Source: Streptomyces katrae
Lineage (GTDB): Bacteria; Actinomycetota; Actinomycetes; Streptomycetales; Streptomycetaceae
DNA: 64,000 nt
Direction: 5' to 3'
Assembly: GCF_000717655.1 (NCBI RefSeq)
Contig: NZ_JNZY01000013.1
Span: 1 to 64,000 of the forward strand
The notes under the pieces were generated by a model that was given only the letters and a program-made list of their open reading frames with translations, had not been told where the DNA came from and made no database searches. This document shows positions 53,491 to 63,438 of the stretch, piece by piece. The first letter of the stretch is position 1. Each line of letters opens with the position of its first letter. The translations under genes and the position numbers were made by a program.

Positions 53491-54822
53491 TTACCGCGTG
53501 CCGCGCAGCCGGCGCCACGGGGTGAAGGTGAAGACCGCGCCGCCGAGCAGGATCACCGTGCCCGCGACCAGGGCGAGGGCCTTGATGCCGCCCTCGTCCT
53601 CGGCGCCCGTCTCGGCCAGACCGCCCGAGGCGGTGGTGGAGCCGGTGGTGGCCGGCGAGCCGGAGCCGCCCTCCTGGGCCGTGGTGTCGAGCTCCAGCGA
53701 GACGCCGCTGCTGGCCGCCTTGCAGGGCACGTTGATCGGCGTGGACCCGGGGGCCATCGTGACGTCGATCGTCAGCTGGTCCGGGCTCAGCGTGACCTTG
53801 CCGGTCTTGCCGGGCTTGTAGGTGCCGGTCATGTCGCTGAGGCTGACCGGGGCCTTGTCCGGGATCGGCTCCGCGTTGGCCGGCCCGGAGACCTTGACCA
53901 TGCCGCTGTCGGCGCCGCCGAGCTTGACGTTCATCGAGGGCTTGAGGGCCCCCGCCGGCAGGGCCATCGGGCTGGCCATCGCGCCCTTGGCGGTCTTGAC
54001 GGTCAGGTCGTAGCTGCCGCCGTTCTTCTTGGCGTTGATCGTGACCGGGGTCTTGATGCCCCCGGGGACGACCGGACCGCAGTCGAAGGCGACCTCGACG
54101 GGCTTGCCCGGGAAGTCGGTCTGGCCCCCGCCGCCCCCGCTGGTGGACCCGCCGTTGGCCGAGCCGCCACTGGTGGACCCACCGTTGGCCGACCCGCCGT
54201 TCGTGGACCCGCCGTTCGTGGAGCCGCCGTTCGTGGAGCCGCCGTTCGTGGAACCGCCGTTCGTCGTGCCGCCGCTGGTGCCGGCCGCCACGTCGATGGT
54301 GGCCCCGACGCCCACGGCACCCGTGGGTGCGCACTTGGTGACGAAGGTGCCGAAGGGGAAGGTGACCGCGACGTCGTACTTGCCGGGGGTCAGGGTGATC
54401 TTGCCGGCCTTGGTGAGCTTCAGCTTCCCCTTCATCGTCGACATCTGCATGGGGGCCTTCTTGGGGATCGGCGGGTTCTTCTTCTCCCCGACGACCTTCA
54501 GCTCGCCGCCCCCGCCGCCCACCGTGATCCAGCCGGTGGGCTGGACCGAGTCCTGCGGGATGTCCATCAGGTCCGTGTTGTTCGACGCCGGCTTCACGGT
54601 CTCCCAGGACACGTCGACCTCGTCACCGACCTTCGCCGAGGCCGGAGCGGTGACCTTGGCGGTGGTCTCGCCCTCCACCGGGTCGCCACCGCCCGCCGGC
54701 GGCACGCACTTGACGTTGAACTTGGTCTCGGCCGCCTGGGCGGGAGTGGCCCCGATGGCCATGCCGGCGCCGCCGAGCAGCAGCGCGATCACGGCCGCGC
54801 TCACCCTCCGATGGGTCTTCAC
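53491..54822 (-). CDS. sortase-anchored surface protein (LAETG), two-domain
   Basis: A 443-residue exported protein: signal peptide about 1-30 (AVIALLLGGAGMAIGATPAQA), a beta-rich domain (about 32-175), a TNGGS-type linker of nine repeats, a second related domain (about 228-370), and a C-terminal sorting signal with LAETG at 402-406, a hydrophobic helix and a WRRLRGTR tail. LAxTG is the motif of actinobacterial class E sortases. Both domains share the layout of the LPQTG protein of this operon, so they look like duplicates. Start GTG at 54822 overlaps the previous stop. Function unknown, probably wall-linked. Confidence 0.85.
   Translation of the reverse strand: MKTHRRVSAAVIALLLGGAGMAIGATPAQAAETKFNVKCVPPAGGGDPVEGETTAKVTAPASAKVGDEVDVSWETVKPASNNTDLMDIPQDSVQPTGWITVGGGGGELKVVGEKKNPPIPKKAPMQMSTMKGKLKLTKAGKITLTPGKYDVAVTFPFGTFVTKCAPTGAVGVGATIDVAAGTSGGTTNGGSTNGGSTNGGSTNGGSTNGGSANGGSTSGGSANGGSTSGGGGGQTDFPGKPVEVAFDCGPVVPGGIKTPVTINAKKNGGSYDLTVKTAKGAMASPMALPAGALKPSMNVKLGGADSGMVKVSGPANAEPIPDKAPVSLSDMTGTYKPGKTGKVTLSPDQLTIDVTMAPGSTPINVPCKAASSGVSLELDTTAQEGGSGSPATTGSTTASGGLAETGAEDEGGIKALALVAGTVILLGGAVFTFTPWRRLRGTR
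54137..54280 (-). repeat. tandem 15-base repeat encoding the Gly/Ser/Thr/Asn linker
   Basis: Nine units of the CCGCCGTTCGTGGAG type, coding TNGGS, ANGGS or TSGGS, in the surface protein at 53491-54822. The linker is likely a flexible spacer; copy number may vary between strains. Confidence 0.85.
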
Positions 54823-55910
54823 AAAGGTCCTTTCGTCGTCGGGCTGTTCTCAGACGGTGCGGACGCCTGTGGTACGTGTGGGGATCTCGGCCCGGGCGCG
54901 CTGTCCGGGGTGAACCACGGCAGGACCGCCGTGGTGGTCTGGGGGGAGTCCTGCGCCGCCGCCGGCCCGGCCTCGGCAGTGCCCGGCTCCGGGGCCTGCG
55001 CGCCCCGGTGGCGGCCGCCGGCCGGCGCCGTACGCGGCCGGACCCTGTCGACGACGGCCATGCCGATCCGGAAGACCGCGGCCGGGATCACCAGCAGGAG
55101 CAGGCCCCAGAACAGCAGCACCCCGTACGGGCGGTCCACGCCCCAGGGCTGGGTGGCCACGACCGTGTCGCCGTACTTGAGGGAGACGGTGTAGTCCCCG
55201 TGGGCCCCCGCGGCGAGGCTGACGTCCAGCCGGACCTCCGCCTTGCCGCCCGGCGGGATCGTGCCCTTCCACCGGACCTCGTCCCACAGCGGTGCGAACA
55301 CCCCGTGGGCGGTGCCGAGCTGGAAGACCGGGTCCTTGACCGGGGCCGAGCCGAGGTTGCCGACGGTGACCGTGAACTTCCTGCCGGGCGGGGCGCCGAA
55401 CCAGGTCAGCACCCCGTCCTCGCCCTCGAGCCGGACCCCGGTGAGCATCGCCAGGCGCGCCGTGCCGGACTCGGCGGGCAGCTCGGCCACCGGGTGGTCG
55501 GTGATCTTCAGCGGGGCGGCGACGGTGGACTGGTCCCCGTTGACGGAGGTGACGTTGACGACGCAGGGGCAGGGCTTGGGCGGTGCCACCACGGGCAGCC
55601 GGGCGGTGAAGTGCCCGTCGTCGCCGACCGAGACGGCGGTTCCGTCGGCGTTGGCGCAGCTGTTGGTGCCGCCGATCATGTTCTGTCCGCAGACCAGCAG
55701 CATCACCAGGGTCTTCGCCCGCCAGCCGGTGCCGGTGACGGTGATCTCCGTGCCCTTCGCGGCCTCCTGGAGCGAGAGCGCCACGGCGGGCTTGCCCTCA
55801 GCGGCCACCGCGGCCGGGGCCGGGAACAGGACCAGGGCGCACACCGCCAGCCCCGCCGCGAGCAGGGCCCCGGCCTTGCCGCCGGCCGTTCCGCCGACCT
55901 TGGCGCTCAC
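54819..55910 (-). CDS. exported membrane-anchored surface protein, unknown function
   Basis: A 363-residue protein with a signal peptide (about 1-40), an extracytoplasmic domain with two CxxxC-like cysteine groups (LLVCGQNMIGGTNSC, PPKPCPCVV) that recalls neocarzinostatin-like beta sandwiches, a second beta domain (about 150-260), one membrane helix near 272-292 (YGVLLFWGLLLLVIPAAV) and a Pro-rich cytoplasmic tail. The cysteine pairs suggest disulfides. GTG overlaps the DUF916 stop (GTGA) and its own stop overlaps the next start, so it is coupled on both sides. No firm function. Confidence 0.75.
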   Translation of the reverse strand: MSAKVGGTAGGKAGALLAAGLAVCALVLFPAPAAVAAEGKPAVALSLQEAAKGTEITVTGTGWRAKTLVMLLVCGQNMIGGTNSCANADGTAVSVGDDGHFTARLPVVAPPKPCPCVVNVTSVNGDQSTVAAPLKITDHPVAELPAESGTARLAMLTGVRLEGEDGVLTWFGAPPGRKFTVTVGNLGSAPVKDPVFQLGTAHGVFAPLWDEVRWKGTIPPGGKAEVRLDVSLAAGAHGDYTVSLKYGDTVVATQPWGVDRPYGVLLFWGLLLLVIPAAVFRIGMAVVDRVRPRTAPAGGRHRGAQAPEPGTAEAGPAAAQDSPQTTTAVLPWFTPDSAPGPRSPHVPQASAPSENSPTTKGPL

Positions 55911-56893
55911 CTGGATGCTCCCGTCAGCTCGTGATCCGGTGCCCGGTTCCCCGCGGGTACGGGCTCCTCGTACGCCGGCGGCTCCCTGCGGCTGCGCCGG
56001 CTGCGTACGAGGAGCAGCGCGGCCGCGGTGACCCCGCCGAGGCCGAGCAGCCCGGCGCCCGACCGGGCCGCGATGCCCCAGGGCACGAACCACGCCGAGG
56101 CGGTGGCGGTGGCCGGGGCGGCGCCGGGGGCAGTGACCGTGAGGGTGAGGGCGACGTCGTCGAGGACCGGCGCGCCGGGCCAGGGCTCGGTCAGCGACAC
56201 CCGCTGGCCGGGGAGCAGCTCCACCGGCAGGGCGCGGGCGGTCCGGCCCGGGACCTCGCCGAAGAGGCCCTCGGCGCGCAGGGCCAGTTCGGGGGCGAGG
56301 GCCACGTTGCCGCGGTTGACCAGGGTGTACGCGACCACCGCGGCCGCGCCCTTGCCGCGTACGGAGACGTCCTCGACCGTGAGGGCGGCCAGCGTCGGGC
56401 CGCCGACGCGCAGGTCGACCCGTACGCCCACCTCGCGGCCGTCCTCGGTGGCGACCACGGCGGCCGGGTGGTCGCCGGGCAGGGCCGCGGGCGGCAGGGT
56501 GACGGTGAAGGGGACCACCGCGCGGGTGCGGGGCGGGACCTTCACGGCGGCGGCGGTCCCGAAGCTGATCCAGGACCCGGCGCCGGCCGATTCCTGCTCG
56601 GGGCGCACGGCGAAGGCGCCGCCGGCCGTGTTGTAGGCCTCGGCCCCGCGCAGGGTGACGGTGCGCTCCCGGTCGGAGGTGTTGGTCAGGGCCAGCCGGT
56701 CCTCCAGGACGGTGCCGGCGGGTCCCGCGAGGTAGAAGGACGGCCGGGCCGCTGCGGCGCCGCCCGCGGCGGGCTCGGCGGTCCAGCCGGGCTCGTCGGC
56801 GGCGGCCCCCGCCGCGGACCCGTACAGCAGGGCCGCGGCGAGCAGCGCGAGACACGGGCGCCGGACGGAAGCGGGGGTGTGGAGCACGGGCAT
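55907..56893 (-). CDS. DUF916-like (WxL peptidoglycan-domain) surface protein
   Basis: A 328-residue protein: signal peptide (about 1-33), a DUF916-type beta domain (RPSFYLAGPAGTVLEDRLALTNTSDRERTVTLRGAEAYNT, PPRTRAVVPFTVTLPPAALPGDHPAAVVA), a second immunoglobulin-like domain, and a C-terminal membrane helix (about 275-297) with a basic tail. In Firmicutes DUF916 proteins bind peptidoglycan and hold WxL surface proteins. Here it is coupled to another membrane-anchored protein and flanked by two sortase substrates, suggesting a wall-surface complex. Confidence 0.82.
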   Translation of the reverse strand: MPVLHTPASVRRPCLALLAAALLYGSAAGAAADEPGWTAEPAAGGAAAARPSFYLAGPAGTVLEDRLALTNTSDRERTVTLRGAEAYNTAGGAFAVRPEQESAGAGSWISFGTAAAVKVPPRTRAVVPFTVTLPPAALPGDHPAAVVATEDGREVGVRVDLRVGGPTLAALTVEDVSVRGKGAAAVVAYTLVNRGNVALAPELALRAEGLFGEVPGRTARALPVELLPGQRVSLTEPWPGAPVLDDVALTLTVTAPGAAPATATASAWFVPWGIAARSGAGLLGLGGVTAAALLLVRSRRSRREPPAYEEPVPAGNRAPDHELTGASR

Positions 56894-56910
56894 GGCCGGG
56901 GGTGCTCCGT

Positions 56911-57576
56911 TCAGGACCGGGCCCGCTGGCCGCGCCGGGTCAGCCAGAGCACGCCGGCGGCGCCGGTGAGCAGCACGGTGCCGCCGAGGGTGCCGAGGGC
57001 GAGGGCGGAGTCGGTGGGCCCGGTCTGCGGGAGGGTTTCCCCCGGGGTGCTGCCCCCGGACTGCGGACCCGCCGTCACGTCCAGCTCCAGGGACGGCTTG
57101 GGGCTGTTGCCGGGGGTGCAGGTGGTGGTGGTCCCCAGCGCCTTGATGGTGAGCACGCCCGCGGTGAAGGTGACCTTGCCGCTCTTCTTGGGCGTGTAGG
57201 TGCCCGAGAGGTCAGTGATCTTGATGGGGGTGTTGGCGGGCACGGCCTCGGGGTTGGGCGGCCCCGAGACCGGCACGGACACCTTCTCCGCGCCGTCGGC
57301 CAGGATGACGGCGCTGGGGCTCATCGCGCCCTTGCCGAGTTCGACGGGGCTGGACGAGACGCCCTTCTGGAAGGACATCGTCAGCTTGTAGCCGTCGCCC
57401 TCCTTGACGGCCTTGATGTCGATGGGCGACACCGCCGACTTGTCCCCGATGGGGGTCTTGCAGTCGTACGCCACGTCGACGACGTCGGCCTGGGCTGCGG
57501 GGGCGGCCAGCAGGACCGCCGTTCCGGCCAGCGCGGAGGCCAGCGCAAGCGCGGTGGAGCGTTTCCGGTCGGTCAC
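56911..57576 (-). CDS. sortase-anchored surface protein (LPQTG), single domain
   Basis: A 221-residue exported protein: signal peptide (about 1-30), one beta-rich domain with a Cys at each end (VVDVAYDCKTPIGDKS ... TTTTCTPGNSP), then the sorting signal LPQTG at 182-186, hydrophobic helix and RRGQRARS tail. The domain is clearly related to the second domain of the LAETG protein of the same operon (VPVSGPPNPEAVPANTPIKITDLSGTYTP versus VKVSGPANAEPIPDKAPVSLSDMTGTYKP). GTG at 57576 follows a GGGGAAGA ribosome site. First gene of the four-gene operon. Confidence 0.85.
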   Translation of the reverse strand: MTDRKRSTALALASALAGTAVLLAAPAAQADVVDVAYDCKTPIGDKSAVSPIDIKAVKEGDGYKLTMSFQKGVSSSPVELGKGAMSPSAVILADGAEKVSVPVSGPPNPEAVPANTPIKITDLSGTYTPKKSGKVTFTAGVLTIKALGTTTTCTPGNSPKPSLELDVTAGPQSGGSTPGETLPQTGPTDSALALGTLGGTVLLTGAAGVLWLTRRGQRARS

Positions 57577-57665
57577 CTTCGTCTTCCCCTCGGGCCACAA
57601 GTTACTGACGACACATCAGATTGGTGGCTCAAGGTACGCCCGGGACCTTGCGGAGGGAAGACACG

Positions 57666-57715
57666 GGACAGGCCTGGATCCACGGCCTTTCGGCCGCCTG
57701 GATTCAGGCCATGTC
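57666..57715 (-). terminator. terminator hairpin after hutI
   Basis: An imperfect long hairpin: outer arms GGACA/TGTCC, main stem GGCCTGGATCCA with TGGATTCAGGCC (one wobble), inner CGGCC/GGCCG and loop TTTC. It begins 20 bases past the hutI stop codon. Confidence 0.75.
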
Positions 57716-57734
57716 CGGGCGTAGCGGCGGTCGT

Positions 57735-58913
57735 TCAGGCGGCGCGGACGCCTCGCTGCCAGACGGCGCGGACGAGCGGGACACCGGGCCGGTAGGCCAG
57801 GTGGACGTGGCTCGGGGCCTCCAGGAGGGCCAGGTCGGCGCGGGCTCCGGGGGCGATCCGGCCGAGGTCGCTGCGGCGCAGCGCCCGCGCGCCACCGGCG
57901 GTGGCCGCCCACAGCGCCTCGTCCGGGGTCATCCGCATGTCCCGGACCGCGAGCGCGATGCAGAACGGCATGGAACTCGTGTACGAGGAGCCCGGGTTGC
58001 AGTCGGTGGACAGCGCGACGGTGGCGCCCGCGTCGATGAGGCGGCGGGCGTCGGGCCACTGGGCGCGCGTGGAGAACTCGGCGCCGGGCAGAAGCGTCGC
58101 GACGGTGGTGTCCGCGGCCTGCACGAGGGCGTCGACGTCGGCGTCGGTGAGATGGGTGCAGTGGTCGGCGGAGGCGGCCTCCAGCTCGACGGCGAGCTGC
58201 ACGCCGGGGCCGTAGGACAGCTGGTTGGCGTGCACGCGCGGGATCAGCCCGGCGGCGGCGCCGGCGGTGAGGATCGCGCGCGCCTGGTCGCCGTCGAAGG
58301 CGCCCTTCTCGCAGAACACGTCCACCCAGCGGGCGTACGGGGCGCAGGCCGCCAGCATCTCGCCGGTGACGAGGTCGACGTAGCCGGCCGGGTCCTCGGC
58401 GTAGTCGGGGGACACGATGTGCGCGCCGAGGTAGGTGACCTCCTCGGTGTGCGCGGCGGCGATGCGCAGCGCGCGGGCCTCGTCCTCGACCGTGAGGCCG
58501 TAGCCGGACTTCGTCTCGAAGGTGGTGGTGCCCTGGCGGCGGGCCTCGTCGAGGTGGCGCAGCAGGTTGGCCTCGAGCTCGGCGTCTGTGGCGGCACGGG
58601 TGGCGGCGACGGTGGTGCGGATGCCGCCGGCGGAGTAGCTGCGCCCGGACATCCGGGCGTTGAACTCGGCGGTGCGGTCGCCGGCGAAGACGAGGTGGGA
58701 GTGGGAGTCGACGAAGCCGGGGATCAGCGCTCGGCCCTGCGCGTCGAAGGCCGAGTCGGCGGCGGGGGCGTCGGCGGCCGGGCCGACCCAGGCGATGGTC
58801 TCGCCGTCGATCACGACGGCCGCGTCCCGGACCAGGCCGAGGGGGCTGCCGTCGCCGAGGGCGGGGTCGTTGGTGACGAGGCTGCCGATGTGGGTGACGA
58901 GGGTGGTGGTCAT
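57735..58913 (-). CDS. hutI: imidazolonepropionase
   Basis: Metal-dependent amidohydrolase of 392 residues that opens imidazolone-5-propionate to N-formimino-L-glutamate, third step of histidine degradation. The metal site [12 protein letters not shown], the [11 protein letters not shown]is motif and the [16 protein letters not shown] active-site strand are typical. It lies about 200 bases downstream of hutF on the same strand. Confidence 0.95.
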   Translation of the reverse strand: MTTTLVTHIGSLVTNDPALGDGSPLGLVRDAAVVIDGETIAWVGPAADAPAADSAFDAQGRALIPGFVDSHSHLVFAGDRTAEFNARMSGRSYSAGGIRTTVAATRAATDAELEANLLRHLDEARRQGTTTFETKSGYGLTVEDEARALRIAAAHTEEVTYLGAHIVSPDYAEDPAGYVDLVTGEMLAACAPYARWVDVFCEKGAFDGDQARAILTAGAAAGLIPRVHANQLSYGPGVQLAVELEAASADHCTHLTDADVDALVQAADTTVATLLPGAEFSTRAQWPDARRLIDAGATVALSTDCNPGSSYTSSMPFCIALAVRDMRMTPDEALWAATAGGARALRRSDLGRIAPGARADLALLEAPSHVHLAYRPGVPLVRAVWQRGVRAA

Positions 58914-58956
58914 GGTTCCTCTCCAGATTTCTCTCCCCGCCCCGCCCTTTCGGCGT

Positions 58957-59005
58957 TTCCCGGGGCTCCGCCCCGGACCCGCGCCTCAAACGCCGGCGGG
59001 GCCGG
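58957..59005. repeat. Streptomyces intergenic GC repeat, copy 2
   Basis: Contains CCCGGGGCTCCGCCCCGG and GCGCCTCAAACGCCGGCGGGG, in the 199-base gap between hutI and hutF. Such elements occur between many Streptomyces genes. A related copy lies at 21848-21935. The hairpin-forming arms could reduce transcription into hutI. Confidence 0.5.
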
Positions 59006-59112
59006 TTTCTCCGGCCCGCGCGGCGTTCGGGCGCACGCACGCACAGCGCACGTAGGTGGTCCGGGGGCTCGCCCCCGATGTCGGGAAGGGGCGGGGTGGG
59101 GGGAAGACGACG

Positions 59113-60447
59113 TCAGCCGCGTACGGCTGCGATGGACTCGGACAGGGCGGACGGTACGTCCGGGACCCGGGTGTGCGACCCGTCGCGGACGATGTGGCGG
59201 CCGCCCACCACCGTGTGCCGGACATCGGCGGCCGTCGCCGCGAACACCGCCGTCTCGGCGCCGAGCCGCGGCAAGGGACCGGCGGTACGGACGGAGTCCA
59301 ACGCGATCGTGGTGAAGTCCGCGAGCGCACCCGCCTCCAGACGCCCCGCGGCGGCCAGGCCGAGGGCCGCATGACCATCCGCCGTCGCCGCCGTCAGCAG
59401 CGCGTTCGCCGTCCAGTGGCCCCGGGTCCGGCTGCGCAGGCGCTCGTTGAGCTCCATCGCCCGCGACTCCTCCAGCAGGTCGATCACCGCATGGCTGTCG
59501 CTGCCGAGCGAGAGCGGGCTGCCGGCCTGCTGGAGCCGACGGGCCGGGCCGATGCCGTCGGCGAGGTCCCGCTCGGTGGTGGGGCACATGCACGTACCGG
59601 TCGCGGTCCCGCCCAGGAGCGCGATGTCCCCGTCCGTCAGGTGCGTGTTGTGGACGCCGGTGGTCCGCGGGCCGAGCACCCCGTGGTCGGCCAGGAGCTG
59701 GGTCGGGGTGCGCCCGTGCGCGGCCCGGCAGGCCTCGTTCTCGGCGGTCTGCTCGGAGAGGTGGACGTGCAGCGGGGCCTGCCGCTCCTCGGCCCAGCGG
59801 GCGACCGTGGCCAGCTGCCCGGCCGGTACGGCGCGCACGGAGTGGATCGCCGCGCCGATCAGGGCGTGTTCGCGGGGCTTGAGCGCCGAGACGCGCTCGG
59901 CCCAGGCGTCGGCCGTCCCGTCGGAGAACCGCAGCTGGTGCGGGTTGGGCGCCTCTCCGAAGCCGGACGACAGGTATGCCGTGTCGAGCAGCGTGATCCG
60001 GATGCCCGCCTCCGCGGCCGCCTCGATCAGGGCCTCGCCCATGGCGTTGGGGTCCGCGTACGGGGCGCCGCCGGGCGCGTGGTGGACGTAGTGGAACTCG
60101 CCGACGTTGGTGATGCCGGCCAGCGCCATCTCCGCGTACACCGCGCGCGCGAGCGCGAAGTACGTGTCGGGGGTGAGGTTCTGGGCGACCTGGTACATGA
60201 ACTCGCGCCAGGTCCAGAAGGTCCCGGAGCCCACCTGAACCAGCGAGCGCAGCGCGCGGTGGAAAGCATGGGAGTGCGCGTTGGCCAGCCCGGGGACGGT
60301 CAGCCCGCGCAGTACCTCGGCCCCCGGCGGCGGGGCGTCGGCCCCGGTCCGCAGGGCCGCGATCCGCCCGTCGGCGCCCGCCTCGAGGGCCACGCCCGGC
60401 TCGACGTGTGTTCCGAGCCAGGCGTGTTCCAACCAGTACGTCTTCAC
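59113..60447 (-). CDS. hutF: formimidoylglutamate deiminase
   Basis: A 444-residue amidohydrolase that converts N-formimino-L-glutamate to N-formyl-L-glutamate and ammonia, the branch of histidine degradation that bypasses HutG-type direct hydrolysis. Metal motif NAHSHAFHRALRS, substrate phrases EFHYVHHAPGG, HVHLSEQTAENEAC and the metal Asp in LGSDSHAVIDLLEE. GTG at 60447 overlaps the preceding gene by 4 bases. Confidence 0.93.
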   Translation of the reverse strand: MKTYWLEHAWLGTHVEPGVALEAGADGRIAALRTGADAPPPGAEVLRGLTVPGLANAHSHAFHRALRSLVQVGSGTFWTWREFMYQVAQNLTPDTYFALARAVYAEMALAGITNVGEFHYVHHAPGGAPYADPNAMGEALIEAAAEAGIRITLLDTAYLSSGFGEAPNPHQLRFSDGTADAWAERVSALKPREHALIGAAIHSVRAVPAGQLATVARWAEERQAPLHVHLSEQTAENEACRAAHGRTPTQLLADHGVLGPRTTGVHNTHLTDGDIALLGGTATGTCMCPTTERDLADGIGPARRLQQAGSPLSLGSDSHAVIDLLEESRAMELNERLRSRTRGHWTANALLTAATADGHAALGLAAAGRLEAGALADFTTIALDSVRTAGPLPRLGAETAVFAATAADVRHTVVGGRHIVRDGSHTRVPDVPSALSESIAAVRG

Positions 60448-61669
60448 CGGCAGGCCAGTCCTTCCAGTACGTCGGCCAGAGCCAGGACACCGGCCACGCA
60501 GTCGTCCTCGGGGGCGAACTCCCTCGGCGAGTGGGAGACGCCGGTCGGGTTCCGTACGAACAGCATCGCGGTCGGCACGGCTGCGGAGAGGATTCCGGCG
60601 TCGTGTCCCGCCCCGGTCCCGAGGACGGGGACGCAGCCGCCGAGGATCCGGTTCATCTCGTCGCGCAGCGCGTGCTCGAACTCGACGACCGGGGTGAAGG
60701 ACTCCCGGACGATGGCCAGGTCGATCCCGTCCTGGTCGGCGCGCTCGCGGGCGGCCTTCTCGATGGCGGTGACCACCGCGTCGAGGGTGGCCTGGTCGGC
60801 GGCGCGGGAGTCGAGCCAGCCGCGTACGAGGGACGGGATGGCGTTGACCCCGTTCGGCTCGACGGCGATCTTGCCGAAGGTCGCGACGGCGCCGGCGAGG
60901 GCCGCCTCCGTACGGGCGGCCAGGACGGTCGCCGCGTACGTGAGCATCGGGTCGCGCCGGTCCACGAGGCGGGTGGTGCCGGCGTGGTTGGCCTCGCCGT
61001 GGAAGTCGAACCGCCAGCGGCCGTGCGGCCAGATCGCGGACGCGATGCCGACGGCGTCACCGGACAGGTCCAGCGCCCGGCCCTGCTCGACGTGCAGCTC
61101 GACGAACGCGCCGATGCGGGCGAGGCGTTCCGGGTCGGCGCCGATGGCGTCGGGGTCGTATCCGGCGGCCTCCATGGCCCGGGGCAGGCTGATCCCGTCG
61201 GCGTCGCGGAGCTCGTACGCCTTCTCCTTGGTCAGCTGCCCGGCGGCGAGCCGGGAGCCGACGCAGGCGAGGCCGAAGCGGGCCCCTTCCTCGTCGCCGA
61301 AGTTGGTGATGGCCAGTGGCCTGGCGAACTCCGCCCCTCTCCTGCGGAGTTCGTCCAGGGCCGCGAAGGAGGACACCACGCCGAGGGGGCCGTCGAAGGC
61401 GCCGCCGTCGGGCACGGAGTCCAGGTGGGAGCCGGTGACGACGGCGTCACCGGCGAGGGGGTCGCCGAGCCAGGCCCACTGGTTGCCGTTGCGGTCGGTC
61501 TCGTACGTGAGGCCGCGGGCCTCCGCCTGGGCCTGGAACCAGGTCCGGCAGTCGGCGTCGGCTCCGGTCCACGCGTAGCGGCGGTACCCGCCGGAGTCGG
61601 CGTGGCGGCCGAGGGGGGCGAGCTCGTTCCACATGCCGTGGAACGAGGTCGCCCCTGCGGGGTTGTCGC

Positions 61670-61673
<4 letters not shown>
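60444..61673 (-). CDS. M20-family amidohydrolase (allantoate amidohydrolase-like) in the hut operon
   Basis: A 409-residue metallo-hydrolase of the M20 allantoate/N-carbamoyl-amino-acid hydrolase family. Metal ligands are visible: His83 and Asp94 in [18 protein letters not shown], Glu in [17 protein letters not shown], and the C-terminal His in GAGHDAG and SHSPRE. Family members cleave carbamoyl or formyl-type N-acyl groups. It overlaps hutU and hutF by 4 bases each. In this position one would expect HutG (N-formylglutamate deformylase), so it may hydrolyse N-formyl-L-glutamate. The alternative is a real allantoate enzyme. Confidence 0.88.
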
Positions 61674-63334
<1,661 letters not shown>

Positions 63335-63359
63335 GGCGGTGCCTCCTCCGATGTTGGTC

Positions 63360-63399
63360 AATCTATTCACATCCTGGCTTCCTGAATAGATTCAGTCAA
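63360..63399 (-). promoter_or_regulatory. hutU promoter with inverted-repeat operator
   Basis: Minus strand: TTGACT at 63399-63394, a 17-base spacer and CAGGAT at 63376-63371. A perfect 10-base inverted repeat AATCTATTCA (63360-63369) and TGAATAGATT (63383-63392), 13 bases apart, places one half-site in the spacer and the other just past the -10. This is the geometry of a repressor operator, probably a histidine- or urocanate-responsive regulator. It may also control the divergent gene. Confidence 0.7.
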
Positions 63400-63438
63400 C
63401 AGCTGCGGGCCGACCCGCCGGATGATTGGCTGACGGAC

